Source of the DNA: Spirodela intermedia
Lineage: Eukaryota; Streptophyta; Magnoliopsida; Alismatales; Araceae
NCBI GenBank assembly: GCA_902729315.2
Contig: LR746265.1
Span: 7,807,392 to 7,871,391 of the forward strand
Length of the DNA: 64,000 nucleotides
Reading direction: 5' to 3'
A program made the translations under genes and the position numbers. Positions 12,541 to 28,707 of the stretch are shown one piece after another (position 1 is the first letter of the stretch; every line of letters begins with the position of its first letter). The notes beneath the pieces are model-generated. The model saw only the letters and a program-made list of their open reading frames with translations. It had not been told where the DNA came from and searched no databases.

Positions 12541-12660
12541 TTCCTCATGCACACTAGAAGTTGTCATAAACACCATAATGGTCTCCCCTATGTATAAAGT
12601 AGTTGCAATACAAGTAGACACCTGTCAACACCAACCACTCTTTAGAATAATCTCTCTTTT
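12540..12660 (+). repeat. Local duplication, copy A, part 1
   Basis: Similar to 20672-20800. Shared landmarks, in order, are 'ttcctc.tgc', 'aacaccataatggtc' against 'aacaccacaatggtc', 'gacacctgtcaac' and 'aatctct'. Copy A is AT-richer and looks decayed by C-to-T change. Copy A resumes at 15721 after about 3 kb of unrelated DNA. Confidence 0.7.
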
Positions 12661-15600
12661 ATTGGAGTACTAAATGCACAATGTTCTGAGGATGACAAAT
12701 AAATGTAATGTCCATTAAATGATTGAATTATTCTTAACTCTTAATATGCACGATATTAATATAAATGTGAAATAAGTCATATACCATACAATATAATAAT
12801 ATCAAATATTCAGATAAAAATTCCTTGAACATGCTTGTGACCATTAATAATGAATTTATATAGTTGATTTATTTCATCTTGTAACAATATGAATATGCAT
12901 ATTGTTGTAAAAAATATCCATGTTTATAAAATATGCCATAGTGAGAATGAAATAATTAACACATATGAAGCAAAGGGATTTCTTGAAATAAAATGAGTAT
13001 GATAGGTTATTAATTCTTATATGTGCTCATGATATTAGATCATTAGTTTTGAATGACCTTTAAATTGAATAATCAACAATCTTAGACTACCTATTTAGTT
13101 GAATATAATTTTTTGAACATTAGTCATATATTTTAAAAAATATTATTAAACGTTTAATTACTGAAAGTATGATTATAAATATCGAGACCATTATTCAAGG
13201 TGTCTACTTGATGATTGTAATTTATTTGAGGTGAATTGGATCACATTAAATTCTTAAATCACCATTTCAATGTTAACAAATGCTTATATCATGAGATCTT
13301 TAATGAATTGATATAAATTGACACAAAGTGAATAGGAACATTAAACCTTAATAGGATCATGCATTGGTTTCATGTAAATATATCTAAGTTGATTCATGGA
13401 CGTATTGTATCTAATTTTGAATTTATGTTTATTTCAAGAAAGATAAACACTAGGAGATTGTTGAAATCTTAGAAGATATTCATGAATTATTTACCTATAA
13501 TAGTGTACAAATAGAGTAAGTATCATGGATTTTCATTAGATAACTAATAAAGTACAAATATTCTTATTTCCCTCACATCCTCTAGCTTTGAATACAATCC
13601 TTTACACAGGATCAAGAGAGAATGGGAAGAGTCTTGGCTAAACATAAGAAGGGCTTGAGTTGAGAATCAATTATCAAGCATCCAATAATCATCCTCAATT
13701 TACCACAAGCTGGAGATCCTAAAAAGACATGCTAGCATCCTTCTATGAAGAGGACAAACGAAATTTATCCTTTTCATCAAAATTTTAGAAATTCTCTAAG
13801 TCAATATTCTATTTAGAAAATAACTTATGGGGATATCTTTCATATTTGAAGTGAGATAAACATGAGTTTAAATCCTAATTTAATAAAATTGAATAATTAT
13901 TATATCAAATAATTATTTTTCTTTAATAAAATATTTAGCTAAAATTGTATTGGAAAAGAGCCCATTTATCACTAGATGGTGATCGAACAATGATAACCTG
14001 TGGAACTAAAGAAAAATATTTTTTTAGAGAACACATCAGCTATAGGCCGAACTACTATAAAATTCCTTTCCCCCACACTTATGAAGATCGAAGGGTTGAA
14101 AAATTAAGGTGAAGATCAACTTACAAGAAAGAGGTCTAACTCTAAGGATGGTTAAGAATGTTGGGTTTTATGTTGCATAGAGGGGTTGAATTGATCCAAT
14201 TTTATTTTAACACTAGGTCTCTATCACTAGTCAATCTTCCCCTAACCTTTCAAATTACTAAAATATTTTTAGATTAGTGATGTAAAACTTAGGGAATTTA
14301 AAATGGTTTTTCCCACTAACTAATCACAAACTACTGATTACTGAGCTCAAATTCCTTAAAATTTCACTTTGAAACACTATTCAATAATTGTTTAATGGGA
14401 TGTCTCTCTTGATTTCTCAAATGAAGATTTAATCTAACATTTATCCCACTATGAGTATGAGATATGCCACCTTGACTTATCATTTAGATTACCATGTTGA
14501 CATATAATGTGTCTTAAATTCCAGTGAAGAGGATGGAGCTTTAAGCTCAATTTGCATTAGTTTCATCTCATTTGGATGTTAGCAGATAAGTGGAGGGAAC
14601 AACAACTTACAAAAGGTTAAGGATTATTGTTGAATATTTCATAGTTTATTCTTGACTTCAAAGCCCCCTCATTAATAGACTAGCCAACATGGACCGCTCT
14701 TGCCCTCACAAGTTTTCTCTATCCAAAGAGTTCATTATAACTCTCAAGGTTGTTCAAGAGATAAGAATGTTTCTGCTCTAGCTTTTCTAGCATAAAAAAC
14801 TCTTGATACTTATCAGATTTTGCGATCTCCCACTATCTAGTCTTCCTAGAATATACATAAATTTTAAAAATTAAAAATAAAATACGATATATACATTAAT
14901 CAGTTATTCTATCCTTATTAAAAACCAACATATTATCTTGTTGTGATGTAATGTTTCTATCTTGCTCATTGCAATTTAAATTAACTCAATAAAGATCTAT
15001 CAATATGAGTATATAGCTGATAGCATTGAACTAATGATTTAGAAATCAAAACTAGTCTTAATCACCTCAAATAGAATACAATCATCAAGTAGACATTAAC
15101 TCATGATCTCAATATTTAAAATCATTGGTTTTGACAACTCAAAATAATTAAAAACCTTTTCAATAGTATGTTGAATGATATTCATATAATCTTGTTTGAC
15201 TAGATAATCAATTTATGTACTTTCAATTAGTTCAATATCAAAATTATTTGAAAGTAACGATTTAATATCATAAACACAGTAGATTGACTAAGCTTTCATA
15301 CAAATATTATATTTTAATTAATATTATTTATTTAAATATGGTAATAATTAATTTTTAACTATGAAATATATTTTAACTATGCTAATTTTTAATGTTGGTA
15401 TCAATCAAATATGGATATTCAACATGGATCTTTGCAATTCTGCTCAATATTTTGAACTTTTGACATATTGTATTAAATTTTATATGATTGGTTTCATATT
15501 TAATCTCATATCAAGCATATTCAATGTTAGATATATTGATCTTTTTATTTATCTTTTACTTTTTATCATTATCAAAATATTATTAATGTAATGCTCCAAC

Positions 15601-15720
15601 AAGGAACATATGAATTTGACCTTTCTTTGATCTGAGTTCAACCTAAAATCCAACATCTTTGGTTATGGTTTTGTGATGGGTAGAATAACTTTGACATGTA
15701 ATCACATAACCCCTCATCAA
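12661..15720. other. About 3 kb of AT-rich DNA absent from the paralogous block
   Basis: In block B (20672-21135) the sequences matching 12660 and 15721 lie only about 60-70 bases apart, so this stretch is either an insertion in copy A or a deletion in copy B. It has no open frame with recognisable motifs. Phrases such as TGTTGGGTTTTATGTTG (14159) and the reverse-oriented GTTCAACCTAAAATCCAACA (15637) resemble retroelement ends, but no full element could be drawn. Confidence 0.5.
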
Positions 15721-15898
15721 TACAAATTACTATAAAGCTCTGCCATCTCATATTCATTTGACATGTTGCTCTTTTTAAAGAGGATATTTCTTTATTGTGA
15801 TTTTCAAGAAAACCTTAGCTATTTTAACTTATAATATCCTTAAATTACTTATTATAGAAATTATTGTGGGCCAAGTTCTGCTATCTAGTTATGAAACT
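15721..15898 (+). repeat. Local duplication, copy A, part 2
   Basis: Matches about 20866-21020. Shared landmarks are 'taaagc.c', 'tttttaaagaggat.tt', 'tttattg' and 'attattg..gggcc.agtt'. It is interrupted at 15898 by the solo LTR and resumes at 17539. Confidence 0.7.
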
Positions 15899-17538
15899 TG
15901 ACATGACTCAGTCGTTGTATATTAAATCACGCAAATATAAAATTAGAAAACTAGAAAATACAAATTTTTAGATAATTAGAAGTATTTCTAAATAAATATA
16001 TCAATTATAATTCAATAAAAATTTCAAAAATAGCTGTAATTTTCCAGGTCGATCACAGGGATGTAATATAATATATGGTAATTATTCAGAAATTTTCTCG
16101 ATGAATATGATTTTCTTACGAATTTTATACTAGGAAATAAAAAAGAAATATATTTAAAATTCACGAAAAAAAAGGAAATAAGGGTGCAGGCATCAGGATG
16201 ACGTCAGCACCCGGCAAATGCGAATCAGGCGGAAATAGAGTTCCGCCCGGCGATTCTTACGTAAGCGATTGCAGATGACTTAATTAATCAAATTAAGATG
16301 TGTAAAAGCCGGAAGAATCGTAATTTAACGAAATATAGTTTGGTAAATTAAAATCACACAAAGTATCACTAAATGAAGCGTAAATTAAATTGAAAGGAGG
16401 GAAACAGAGTTCCGGCGTCACGACAGCGATGCGTTGGCGATGCACCGGAATCCTGAGCGTTCAGGAGGATCGTCGTGCAGTGTCCATGGCCTCAAAGGCT
16501 CTCCTTAGACAAAGACGACGTGGGCAATCTCTAGATCTTCTCGCAAAGTCTAGAGATCAATGAAGTGGGTCGTCGAATCATCTCTGGCGACTGTCACCCG
16601 GCAGAGCGGAAAAACGATGACTTTACAACTCTCCAGCGGTTGTCACCCGACGGAGAGGAGCTGGATGGAGGTGGGGCGTGTGTCAGGGAGCTTCATCCTT
16701 AGGTCCACGCAGCAAGAGGAGGCTCTTCATCGCATCTGGTACGCTCTCAGGAGGTGGCGACTGGTCTCCCGGCGGATTGTCCTCTTCCCGACGACGGCTT
16801 GTTCGTCGATCAATCGGAGACGATTTACTCGATGGATTCACGATCCTTTTATCGCAAATCATTCAGCAATTTTAGTAGCAATGCTCTGCGAATCGCGTTG
16901 ATGAGATTTTTGCCAATGATCCAGCGATTCTCGTTGCTTAATCCTTCACCGGCGATCTACAAGAAAGTCATGATAATCAGATAAAAATATATGAATTTTG
17001 ACTCTAGGAGGATTCGAACCGGCACCAGTCACCCGCCTCTTCTGAGGAAGGTGTGACGGGGGTTTAGTCCCACATTGGTTATACGCCGATTTTTCAGGTG
17101 AATATATAGTAATGTTAGCTTTGTAAGCAAAGTCCCTTCTCTCGTGTGTACGACCACTCCTTGCCCCATAGCCAGCTGGCCATTGGTGACGTGGAAGGGG
17201 AGTGGCGTACGCGTGCCCTGTCGGTCCCCAAGCCAAGCCGCTTGAGCCTCTACTCGCAGCTTACTCCTCGACTGCGCTTCCAACCCACTTGCAGGCCCAG
17301 CTAGCCGGCGGGTCCCCCCTATTTTTACAATATTTTTATTTTTATTTCTTGTTCTTCATTTATCTCAAAAGTAAGACTGTAAAAATCGTATAAAATCACA
17401 TAATTACCCAAAAATTCACATTAATCAATTGAAAACCAAAAATCATTCTTTAACACAAATATAAGTCTATTTATCGTGAGTTAAGACTAAAACTATATTA
17501 TTTACTAATTATTAACTCATGATAATGAAGACTTATCA
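15899..17538 (+). mobile_element. Solo LTR, family copy A, with 5-bp target duplication
   Basis: A 1640-bp unit that begins TGACATGACTCAG and ends AGACTTATCA, giving TG...CA ends. It is flanked by the perfect direct repeat AAACT (15894-15898 and 17539-17543). No primer site or coding sequence follows, so it is a solo LTR left by recombination of a larger retrotransposon. Internal landmarks are TGACGTCA at 16199-16206 and GGATTCGAACC (reverse B-box-like) near 17010. It is the most GC- and CpG-rich copy of the family, which suggests a recent insertion. Six other copies lie between 35 and 48 kb. The same locus without the insertion is present in block B near 21020. Confidence 0.85.
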
Positions 17539-17631
17539 AAACTCATGTTGCCTAGAGAAAACATCCTAGTAGAAGAGCTCAGCTAGTTCATATCAAGGTG
17601 ACATAGTAACCCAAAGGCCTCAGCCTATTTC
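17539..17631 (+). repeat. Local duplication, copy A, part 3
   Basis: Continues the similarity to block B (about 21025-21100) after the solo LTR, through 'cctcagcctatttcagaattactttatggcc' (landmarks cctatttcagaatta and tttatggcc) against the 'cctgtttcataattagtttatggcc' region (landmarks cctgtttcataatta and tttatggcc). Confidence 0.6.
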
Positions 17632-17930
17632 AGAATTACTTTATGGCCCATTATGTTAAATTTCTCATCCTATTTTAGAATTTCTATTATGGCCTAATAT
17701 CTTAATTACTTTATGGCCCATTATGTTAAATTTTTCATCCTATTTTAAAATTTCTATTATGGTCTAATATCTTAATTACTTCATGGCTCATTATGTTAAA
17801 TTTCTCATTTTATTTCAGAATTTCTATTATGGCCTAATATCTTAATTACTTTATGGCCTATTATGTTAAATTTCTCATCCTATTTAAGAATTTCTATTAT
17901 GGCCTAATATCTTATTTACTTTTATGGATT
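17632..17930. repeat. 70-bp tandem repeat, about four units
   Basis: Units start at equivalent points 17641, 17711, 17781 and 17851, exactly 70 bases apart, each holding 'ttatggccc.ttatgttaaattt.tcat' (split landmarks ttatggccc and ttatgttaaattt) and 'tctattatgg.ctaatatctt'. Differences between units are single bases. Block B at about 21090 has only one unit, so the array expanded in copy A after duplication. Confidence 0.9.
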
Positions 17931-19963
17931 AATATTTTAATATTTATTACTTTCATAATTTTGAATAAGCCAGACAATGCATCTATGTAATGGATAGATC
18001 TGCTAAGACTTTGTGGGTCTTCAGCCGACTAGATCCATGCTGTCCAATGGATGCTTTGTTATAGAAAGGATTCACTGTTAGTCCACTAGGATATGGTATT
18101 TCATTTCAAGTAATAGAGTCACTATCTATTTCTTTTTATTGATTACATTTGAAATTAATCATATAGAAACATATGCAATATGCATCACACAAATGAATTA
18201 TCTCATTGCAATCCAATAGTCCAAAGAATACAATTACTATTAGCTTTACTAATCTCCATAAACAAGGTATAGTGTCATCATGTGGGTACTCTGATAATCA
18301 ACATAAAGTTAAGTCTCCTGAAGCCCTTAAAATGTGCTTACTCTTGTGAGCCAATAACGATAGTAGTGATGTGGGGGCCTAGGTGTAAAGCTAATGGTCA
18401 CATCCTCCTGCTTATTGGGTGAAGGGATTGTTGAGTTTTGGTGGTATATAGGTTTTGAAGTTGTTAGTGTAAAAAAGGTACTAAGGCCAGTGCATACCTT
18501 TTAATCGAAAATGACAATGAATATTGTCAAAAAGCTGCCGAGGAAGCCACCTAAAATTTGGAGATTGATCAGTTAAATTTTTAAGTTTTCTTATTTTCTT
18601 TGAGAAGTGAGCAAATTCACTGGTAAGTGAAAAGGAAAGGAAGCGTTTCATCTTAATGACTAATAAAATCTAGACTGTTGTGATCTAGACTAGAGCTATA
18701 ACGTCCTAGACTTGAGCGGCAATCCCATAGATCAGTGTTACGATTGCACCAAGCTTACGTTACAATGCTATTTCTCTGCACTATAGTTATTGAGTGTTAG
18801 TTAAACATTATGTGCTCATAGGAAAATGTTCAGATGACTCAAACAGAAAAAATTTCAGTCATTCAAGCTCAAGAAAACTAGAAAAAAACTATTAATAACA
18901 CCAATAACTTGAGAAATTGTTTCCATCAGTCTTAAGATATTTTTGGGACGCCTCCAAGGAGTATCTAATATTTTAAGTGCCCTGCCCCAATGAATTGACG
19001 CCTCCAATTTTTAATGTTCGCATTACCTACTGCAAGAAGATGTGTTCAATGCTGTAAGCTTAAGCTCTGAACTTATTTCCATTGCAAGGGCATCTAATGC
19101 TGATAAGGTATCAGTAAGAGTAAGAGCGCAGTTAGCATATATAGGACTATAGATCTTAGAAAATAATCTAGCATTGGAACTCTTAGCACTTTGGTCCTCT
19201 AGAGAGGTGAATTTAGATGATATTAATTAGGTGCCTATCTAATTGTGCCTCTCAAGTTTTTAATCAAGAAGAGAGAAGTGTGGCTTGTCTAATTTAGCCT
19301 TTATCTACAGATATAGACACAAGTATTAGGCACAGTAGCGCCAAACAAACCTATCAATCTAGTAGAGACAGGTTGTACTTTTGTGTTGAACTGTAGTGAA
19401 ATTTAAAGATAGTCAAAATTAAGGGTGAGGCTTTTAGAGAACTGAGTAGGCATAATGGTTCAAATTACTAAGAATTTAGGCCTTCATCATTCTTGTTCAA
19501 GGTCAACTTAAGTGGCTCAAGAATTTGGCTCATATTTCTATATTATTTTAAATCTACAAAAAACCGACCAATCTACCTCTATTCTTACTTCGTTTTCTAC
19601 CCTCTCTGACCCAACATTGATGACAGAAGAGAACTCACTATTAAGTCATGGACCAACAAGGATAATAGAGAAGAAGAAAGGAGGGGAGATAAGTCACTTT
19701 TAAGTTGCAGGTCCTCGGGGAAAAGAAAAATAGGTTTATGAGGAGCCAAAGCCTATAACATGACTTCAGTTCAAGCCTTGGGAGAAGGTTGAAGAATGAA
19801 CTGAGATGGGACCAATCTGACGCATGAGTTGACCTGCGTGAGGTAATGTTCAGTTGAATGCCAGATGGAAGGAAGCAATGGTAAGGACAAAAAAATACAC
19901 AGACGCATAGACGGTTAGAGGCCGGTTGATATGATTAAATCCATAGTAATGTATACGTATGTA

Positions 19964-19964
<1 letters not shown>
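17931..19964. other. Intergenic, nothing recognised
   Basis: Mixed AT-rich sequence without a convincing reading frame, repeat array or RNA gene. Confidence 0.5.
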
Positions 19965-20010
<46 letters not shown>

Positions 20011-20304
20011 AAGAGAACGAGAGAGATGGAGAATGTATGCGTGTGTCTGACACAGACACAGAGAGAGGGGATCAAAAGGAACGAGAGATGGAGAATGTGT
20101 GTGCGTAATACAGAGACAGATATAGAGAGAGGGAGAGAGTGAGCGGGATCGAAAAGGAACGAGAGAGATGGAGAATGTTTATGTGTGTGTAACAAATAGA
20201 CAGTAAGACAGAGGGAGAGAGAGAGAGAGGGGTCGAAAACGACGAGAGGGATGGAGAATGTGTGTGTGTGTGACACAGACAGTCAGAGAGAGGGAGAGAG
20301 CGAG

Positions 20305-20338
<34 letters not shown>

Positions 20339-20675
20339 GAGAGAGAGGGAGAGGGAACGAGAGAGATGAAGAATGTGTGCGTGTGGGTGTGACACATAGA
20401 CAGACAGGGAGAGAGGGAAAATGCGAGAGGGATCGAAAGGGAACGAGAGAGATGGAGATGTATGCGTGTGTGACACAGACGGACAGACAAGAAGGAAAAA
20501 GCGACAGAGAGCGAAAGACAACGAGAGAAGGTACGGAGAGACAGAGAGAGAAAAAGCGAGAGAGAGAGAGAGAAAGAAAATGAAAGAATGTGTGTGTGAC
20601 ACAGAGATAGGTAGACAGAGAGGGAGAGTCGGAAAACGAAAGGCAACGTGTGTGTGTGAGAGAGAGAGGTTCCTC
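19965..20675. repeat. Purine-rich minisatellite, about eight units of 70-115 bp
   Basis: Each unit contains 'gaacgagagagatggagaatg', a TG/CG-rich phrase such as 'gtgtgtgacacaga', then 'cagacagagagaggg' and 'gggatcgaaagg'. Unit starts are near 20012, 20080, 20157, 20240, 20354, 20441 and 20519, with a further degenerate one to 20675. Unit spacing is irregular because the GA runs inside each unit vary. The array directly precedes duplicated block B, like the array before block A. Confidence 0.88.
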
Positions 20676-21135
20676 CTGCGTGGCTGAAGTGGTCATTAAC
20701 ACCACAATGGTCCCGCATGTGAATAGAACGGCTGCAGCGCAGGCTGACACCTGTCAACTAGAACCCCCCAGGACAATCTCTGTTCGGCCATCCCTGGATG
20801 CGAAGAAACCTCCGACAGCCAGCGCAGTGCTGACGTGTACTTACAGAACCCGTCAGCAATTCGAGCTGGCTGTAAAGCCCCTCCACCTCGGATCCGCTTG
20901 CCCTGCTGCTCCTTTTAAAGAGGATGTTCGTTTATTGATACGGACAGTAAAATCTTTACCGAATTAAAATTATAATATTCTTCAATTGCTTATTATGAAA
21001 ATTATTAAGTGGGCCGAGTTTTGTTGTCCATTAACGAGGCTTGTCAAAGCCACCTACTCACCGTAAAGCCCAAACCTGTTTCATAATTAGTTTATGGCCT
21101 AATACCTTAAGAAGTGGGCTTTGCGGCTGACGTTG
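20672..21135 (+). repeat. Local duplication, copy B (uninterrupted)
   Basis: The GC-richer copy of the block also found in three pieces at 12540-12660, 15721-15898 and 17539-17650. It has no 3-kb insert and no solo LTR. A short open frame (20650-20967) spans it, but it is disrupted in copy A and resembles no known family, so I do not call a gene. Confidence 0.7.
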
Positions 21136-21440
21136 CCCTAATTGGGTAAAATTGCTAATATTATCAGATGAGGGTTTTTTTGGAAACCCATAATTTATTT
21201 CTCATAATTTTTGAATTAAATTTAATTACATGATTCAATATTTTGTATAATAGTTAATACCAGGGGAATCGGCCGATCCTGTGTCGCGCGACTGGCTGTG
21301 GGTCACATGCTGCCATTAACTGTATCTTTCCTCTGGACTTCACGTGACAGACCCACCCCTCGTCCTCCCCGCCGCCCCACCAAAACGAGTGCCCAGGCCA
21401 GAGGCTAGAGACAGAAGAAAATCCCCCCAAGTGCCTCAGA

Positions 21441-21471
<31 letters not shown>

Positions 21472-21535
21472 TCCTCGTATCACAGTGGAGCTGGTCGCCG
21501 GGTTGAGGGGGGAGAGGGAGGAGAGGGAGGAGAAG

Positions 21536-22105
21536 ATGTGCTACGTGGGAAAGGCCACCAAGATCTTCCTCGGGGTGGTGGCGGCGTTGACAGCGGTGGG
21601 CCTCATCCTGGGCCTCGGCGTCTTCCGCCACGGCCACGAGAGGGTCCCCGCCAAATGCGACGGCGGCGGCAGCGGCGGCGGCGGTGGCGGCGACGGCTGT
21701 GGCGAGCCGCGGCCCATATATTCCGACCCTCTGCCGGCCACCGGCGCCGGCTCCGGCGCCGTCGCTTCTCCCCCTCCCGCCGCCGTCTCCTCCACCCTTC
21801 CTCCGTCTGTCGTCAGCCCCCCCGCGCCGCCCGTCCCCGCCAACCCGCCGCCACCAGAAGCGAACCCTCCGCCGCAGCCCGCCGCCCCAGACAGCCCTCC
21901 CCCCCCGCCCGCCGCCCCCGACAACACTGCGCCGCCGCCTGCCGCCTCCGACAACCCTTCACCGCCGGCCGCCGCCCCTCCAGCGCCTGCCACGCCAGGA
22001 TCCTCGGCCGCCTCGCCGCCGGATCCCACTGCCTCCGGCCTCCCCGCCGCCGCGGCCCTCGGGCCAGGCCCCTTCCTGCAACACAGGGAGCGGAAGAGCT
22101 TGTAG
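21536..22105 (+). CDS. Small membrane-anchored proline-rich protein
   Basis: The product is 189 residues from the ATG in the context AAGATGTG; this is the first in-frame start that exposes a hydrophobic segment (residues about 8-28, IFLGVVAALTAVGLILGLGV). After that come a short basic stretch, a Gly-rich run with two cysteines, and a long Pro/Ala/Ser-rich tail with repeated PPPxAAPDN-type units (about residues 75-165). The end is FLQHRERKSL. An N-terminal signal anchor with a proline-rich tail resembles arabinogalactan- or extensin-like wall-associated proteins, but I cannot place it in a named family and the cellular role is unknown. A (CT)n tract at about 21446-21471 falls in the likely 5' leader. 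A diverged copy of its last ~60 codons lies at 31080-31250. An earlier in-frame ATG at 21344 is possible but would bury the anchor. Confidence 0.7.
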   Translation: MCYVGKATKIFLGVVAALTAVGLILGLGVFRHGHERVPAKCDGGGSGGGGGGDGCGEPRPIYSDPLPATGAGSGAVASPPPAAVSSTLPPSVVSPPAPPVPANPPPPEANPPPQPAAPDSPPPPPAAPDNTAPPPAASDNPSPPAAAPPAPATPGSSAASPPDPTASGLPAAAALGPGPFLQHRERKSL

Positions 22106-22810
22106 GGTAAACATTCTCTGTTACCCTCTCTCTCTCGGCCTCTTTGAGCTGTCTGTTCACCCCTTTAATTCATCAATGGTTGCTTTGTACAAAGAAGAGA
22201 CCTTGCATCATTTTGTGAAGATTTAGTAGCTTTCTGTTCACGCTAGATTTCCAACTGTACCCTGCCTATCATCCCCGAAGCACGCCGAAGCAGTCGGGGT
22301 ATTCTCGGGAAACTCGCCCTTCCTATGGGGAGGGGATATTATGGGCAGAATATTTCCCCATCAGGGGTGTTCTCGGAATACCTGGAAGGGAACTGTCACG
22401 TGGCTAGGACCAAACGCACCTCGATTATAGCCTCGGGCCGGCCTTAGTCGCCCTCATCATCACCAACCAGCCTTTATTCTCGTGGAAACAGGAATAGCCA
22501 ACTCTTGTCTGCCTCACAGTCCCCTCTCCCACACCTTTTATGGTCAACGGTTTTCTTGGTCCGCCGGTTCGTCTGTTCCGATGCCCTATCAGCAAACCTT
22601 CTCGACCCGTGAAGCTGGGTCCGAAGAGTTAAGCCCGTAACAAGAATCCAGGGGAGGTGGTTCACTCGTGCGGTGAAAGATTCCATGAGTAGATACTGAA
22701 ATGGCGAAAATGCCCTGCATCGAGCCTTGTCCACGAAGAGGTTGAGAGTAATCTTGGTAACGTTGCCGCATATGATGTTAAAATAGTTTTAAGGGAGAGA
22801 GGGAGAGAGG

Positions 22811-22846
<36 letters not shown>

Positions 22847-23510
22847 GGATTCCTGCCAACCATTTATATGCTCTTATAATACGCACGGAACGTTAGTGCC
22901 ACGCATAAAAGAGCATAAATATTTTTAATTAGGAGGAGAATTCTCATTATCTTCGATAAATGAGAAAAATCCATTTTCTCCCTATACGAAATATACCATA
23001 AATGACTAAGCTGCACTAATTTTACGGATAATTATAGAAATACCCATGTTATATCTCTCTCTCTCACTCACTCTCTCGCTATTTATGTTCATAGGCCATT
23101 CCTTATTTAGCTGCTTATGGAGCATTAGGTTGAGTATTGCCAACTCTAATATTTAGACTCTTGGGGACAAAAATGGAATTTATTTTATTATCAATAAAAA
23201 ACATTTAAATACGTTTATTGAGATTTTTTGACCTTTGGTTTTCGGTTCCTGTCAATTAATTTGATGGTCAGTATGGGCTGGGCTCAGTGTTGGCCCACCT
23301 AAGAAACCACGCGCTGAAGGCTGGTCTTAACAGTGGGTCTGGATAATGGTCTGAGCTGGGTGCCTACAGAGACCAGTGCGAAAGAGTATTTAAAAGGCCC
23401 ATTTTGTATTTGGAGGCCCATTACGAGAAACATGGCCTGATGGGCTTTTAAATATTTAGGCCCATTTCATTCGTATGGGCCCATAGTGAGGGAGGGCGAG
23501 AGAGAGAGAG
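22010..23510 (+). repeat. Local duplication, copy D1 (3' part of proline-rich gene and downstream)
   Basis: Colinear with 31150-32230. Landmarks shared in order are 'gg.ccaggccccttc', 'cacagg.ag.ggaa', 'ctgtctgtt..cccc', 'tcaatggttg', 'gaccttgc.', 'ggggtattatgg.cataatatttcc' (split as ggatattatgg and ataatatttcc), 'tcctcggaat', 'ttcactcgtgc', a GA run (22795-22848) and 'gggcttttaa.tatt..ggccc'. A (GA)n tract at about 23497-23518 closes the block. No separate gene was seen in 22110-23510. Confidence 0.72.
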
Positions 23511-23813
23511 AGAGAGAGAAAGAAAGGGAGAGAGGAGCGGAGAGGGACGGTACACTATATGATTTTCTGGTAGAAGGGTACATTAGTATTACTCCTTGGC
23601 CTTGTGTGTGATGGCGTGGAGTACTTTAATAACAGCCACGTACCTCCTCAGCCGTGACTGATGAAGATGATGAAGACGAATGCTTATAAATTTGATGTAC
23701 GTTAGAGTAGGAAGAAGTTTGAGCCTGTGGCTGCGATCAGAGGACGCTGGCGCGAATCTGCATCACCCGGTTGGGTCATCGTGTGATGTGCGAGAGAGAG
23801 GAGAGAGGGAGGG

Positions 23814-23875
<62 letters not shown>

Positions 23876-24609
23876 ACTGAATCCGCTCTAGTTTTCAACT
23901 TGGTCTCTAACGTAATTGCGACGTTGATCGCGGAGAACGGCACCAAGGACTTTCTCTAAAAGAAGAGAGCCCAGTTCGGCCCCACCCTCTCTCTTTCTCC
24001 CTCTCGTTGTATGTATATCTCTTTCTCTGCGTGAAAGCCATGCTGAGTTTCGTTTGTTTACCAGTCTACGGTGTCCGTAGATATTTTTTGTTAGATTCTC
24101 GATTGAACTTTTCGATGAATAAATTTGAACAGGTGGAACTCTTCAGCGATAAATTAAAGTCAAGGACTAATTAAAATCTGGCAAAATAAAAAACTCAATC
24201 GACGACTAGGGATTTTCGTGTCAGTTTCGTCCAGAATTTATGGTTTCAGATGTGACGGATGATTATTTTAAGTTATCGTAGTCGATCGGAGCTGCGCAAA
24301 AACACCGACTTCAATTGATGGAATGGTTTGAAAATTAGCCCTCCTAAGTTAAATAAAGAGGCGAATCTTAGAAACTTATGTCTATGTATTTTATATGAAG
24401 TTGGGCCGCATATTTCAATGGGTTGAGGGTTCCAAAATAAGGTGAAAGTTGTTCAACAATAAATGAAGTCGAGGCAAGACCAGGTCGCAACAGCCGATTC
24501 GTCAAGCCATGAAGACTTTCCGGGAGGCCAGAAAGTCTACAGCTTGAAGTAGGTAGTCCATGATCTAATCGCCTCCCTGCACCCATCTTCGCCACCCCTC
24601 AAGCGAGTC
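23511..24609. other. Region upstream of CRK1; (GA)n at about 23790-23875
   Basis: No gene recognised. A long GA-rich tract occupies 23790-23875. Only one TTGAC core, in reverse, was seen near 24158, in contrast to the dense W-boxes upstream of CRK2. No clear TATA box could be assigned. Confidence 0.5.

Positions 24610-28707
<4,098 letters not shown>

Noticed and set aside
15361-15591. Small hydrophobic protein of 76 codons
   Set aside because: It is AT-rich Phe/Ile/Leu translation in an AT-rich region, with no motif or context.
17632-17930. CRISPR-like array
   Set aside because: The whole 70-base unit repeats without unique spacers, in plant nuclear DNA.
21541-22029. Gly/Ala-rich minus-strand frame over the proline-rich gene
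   Set aside because: It is the complement of Pro/Ala codons; the plus strand has a signal anchor and a better start.
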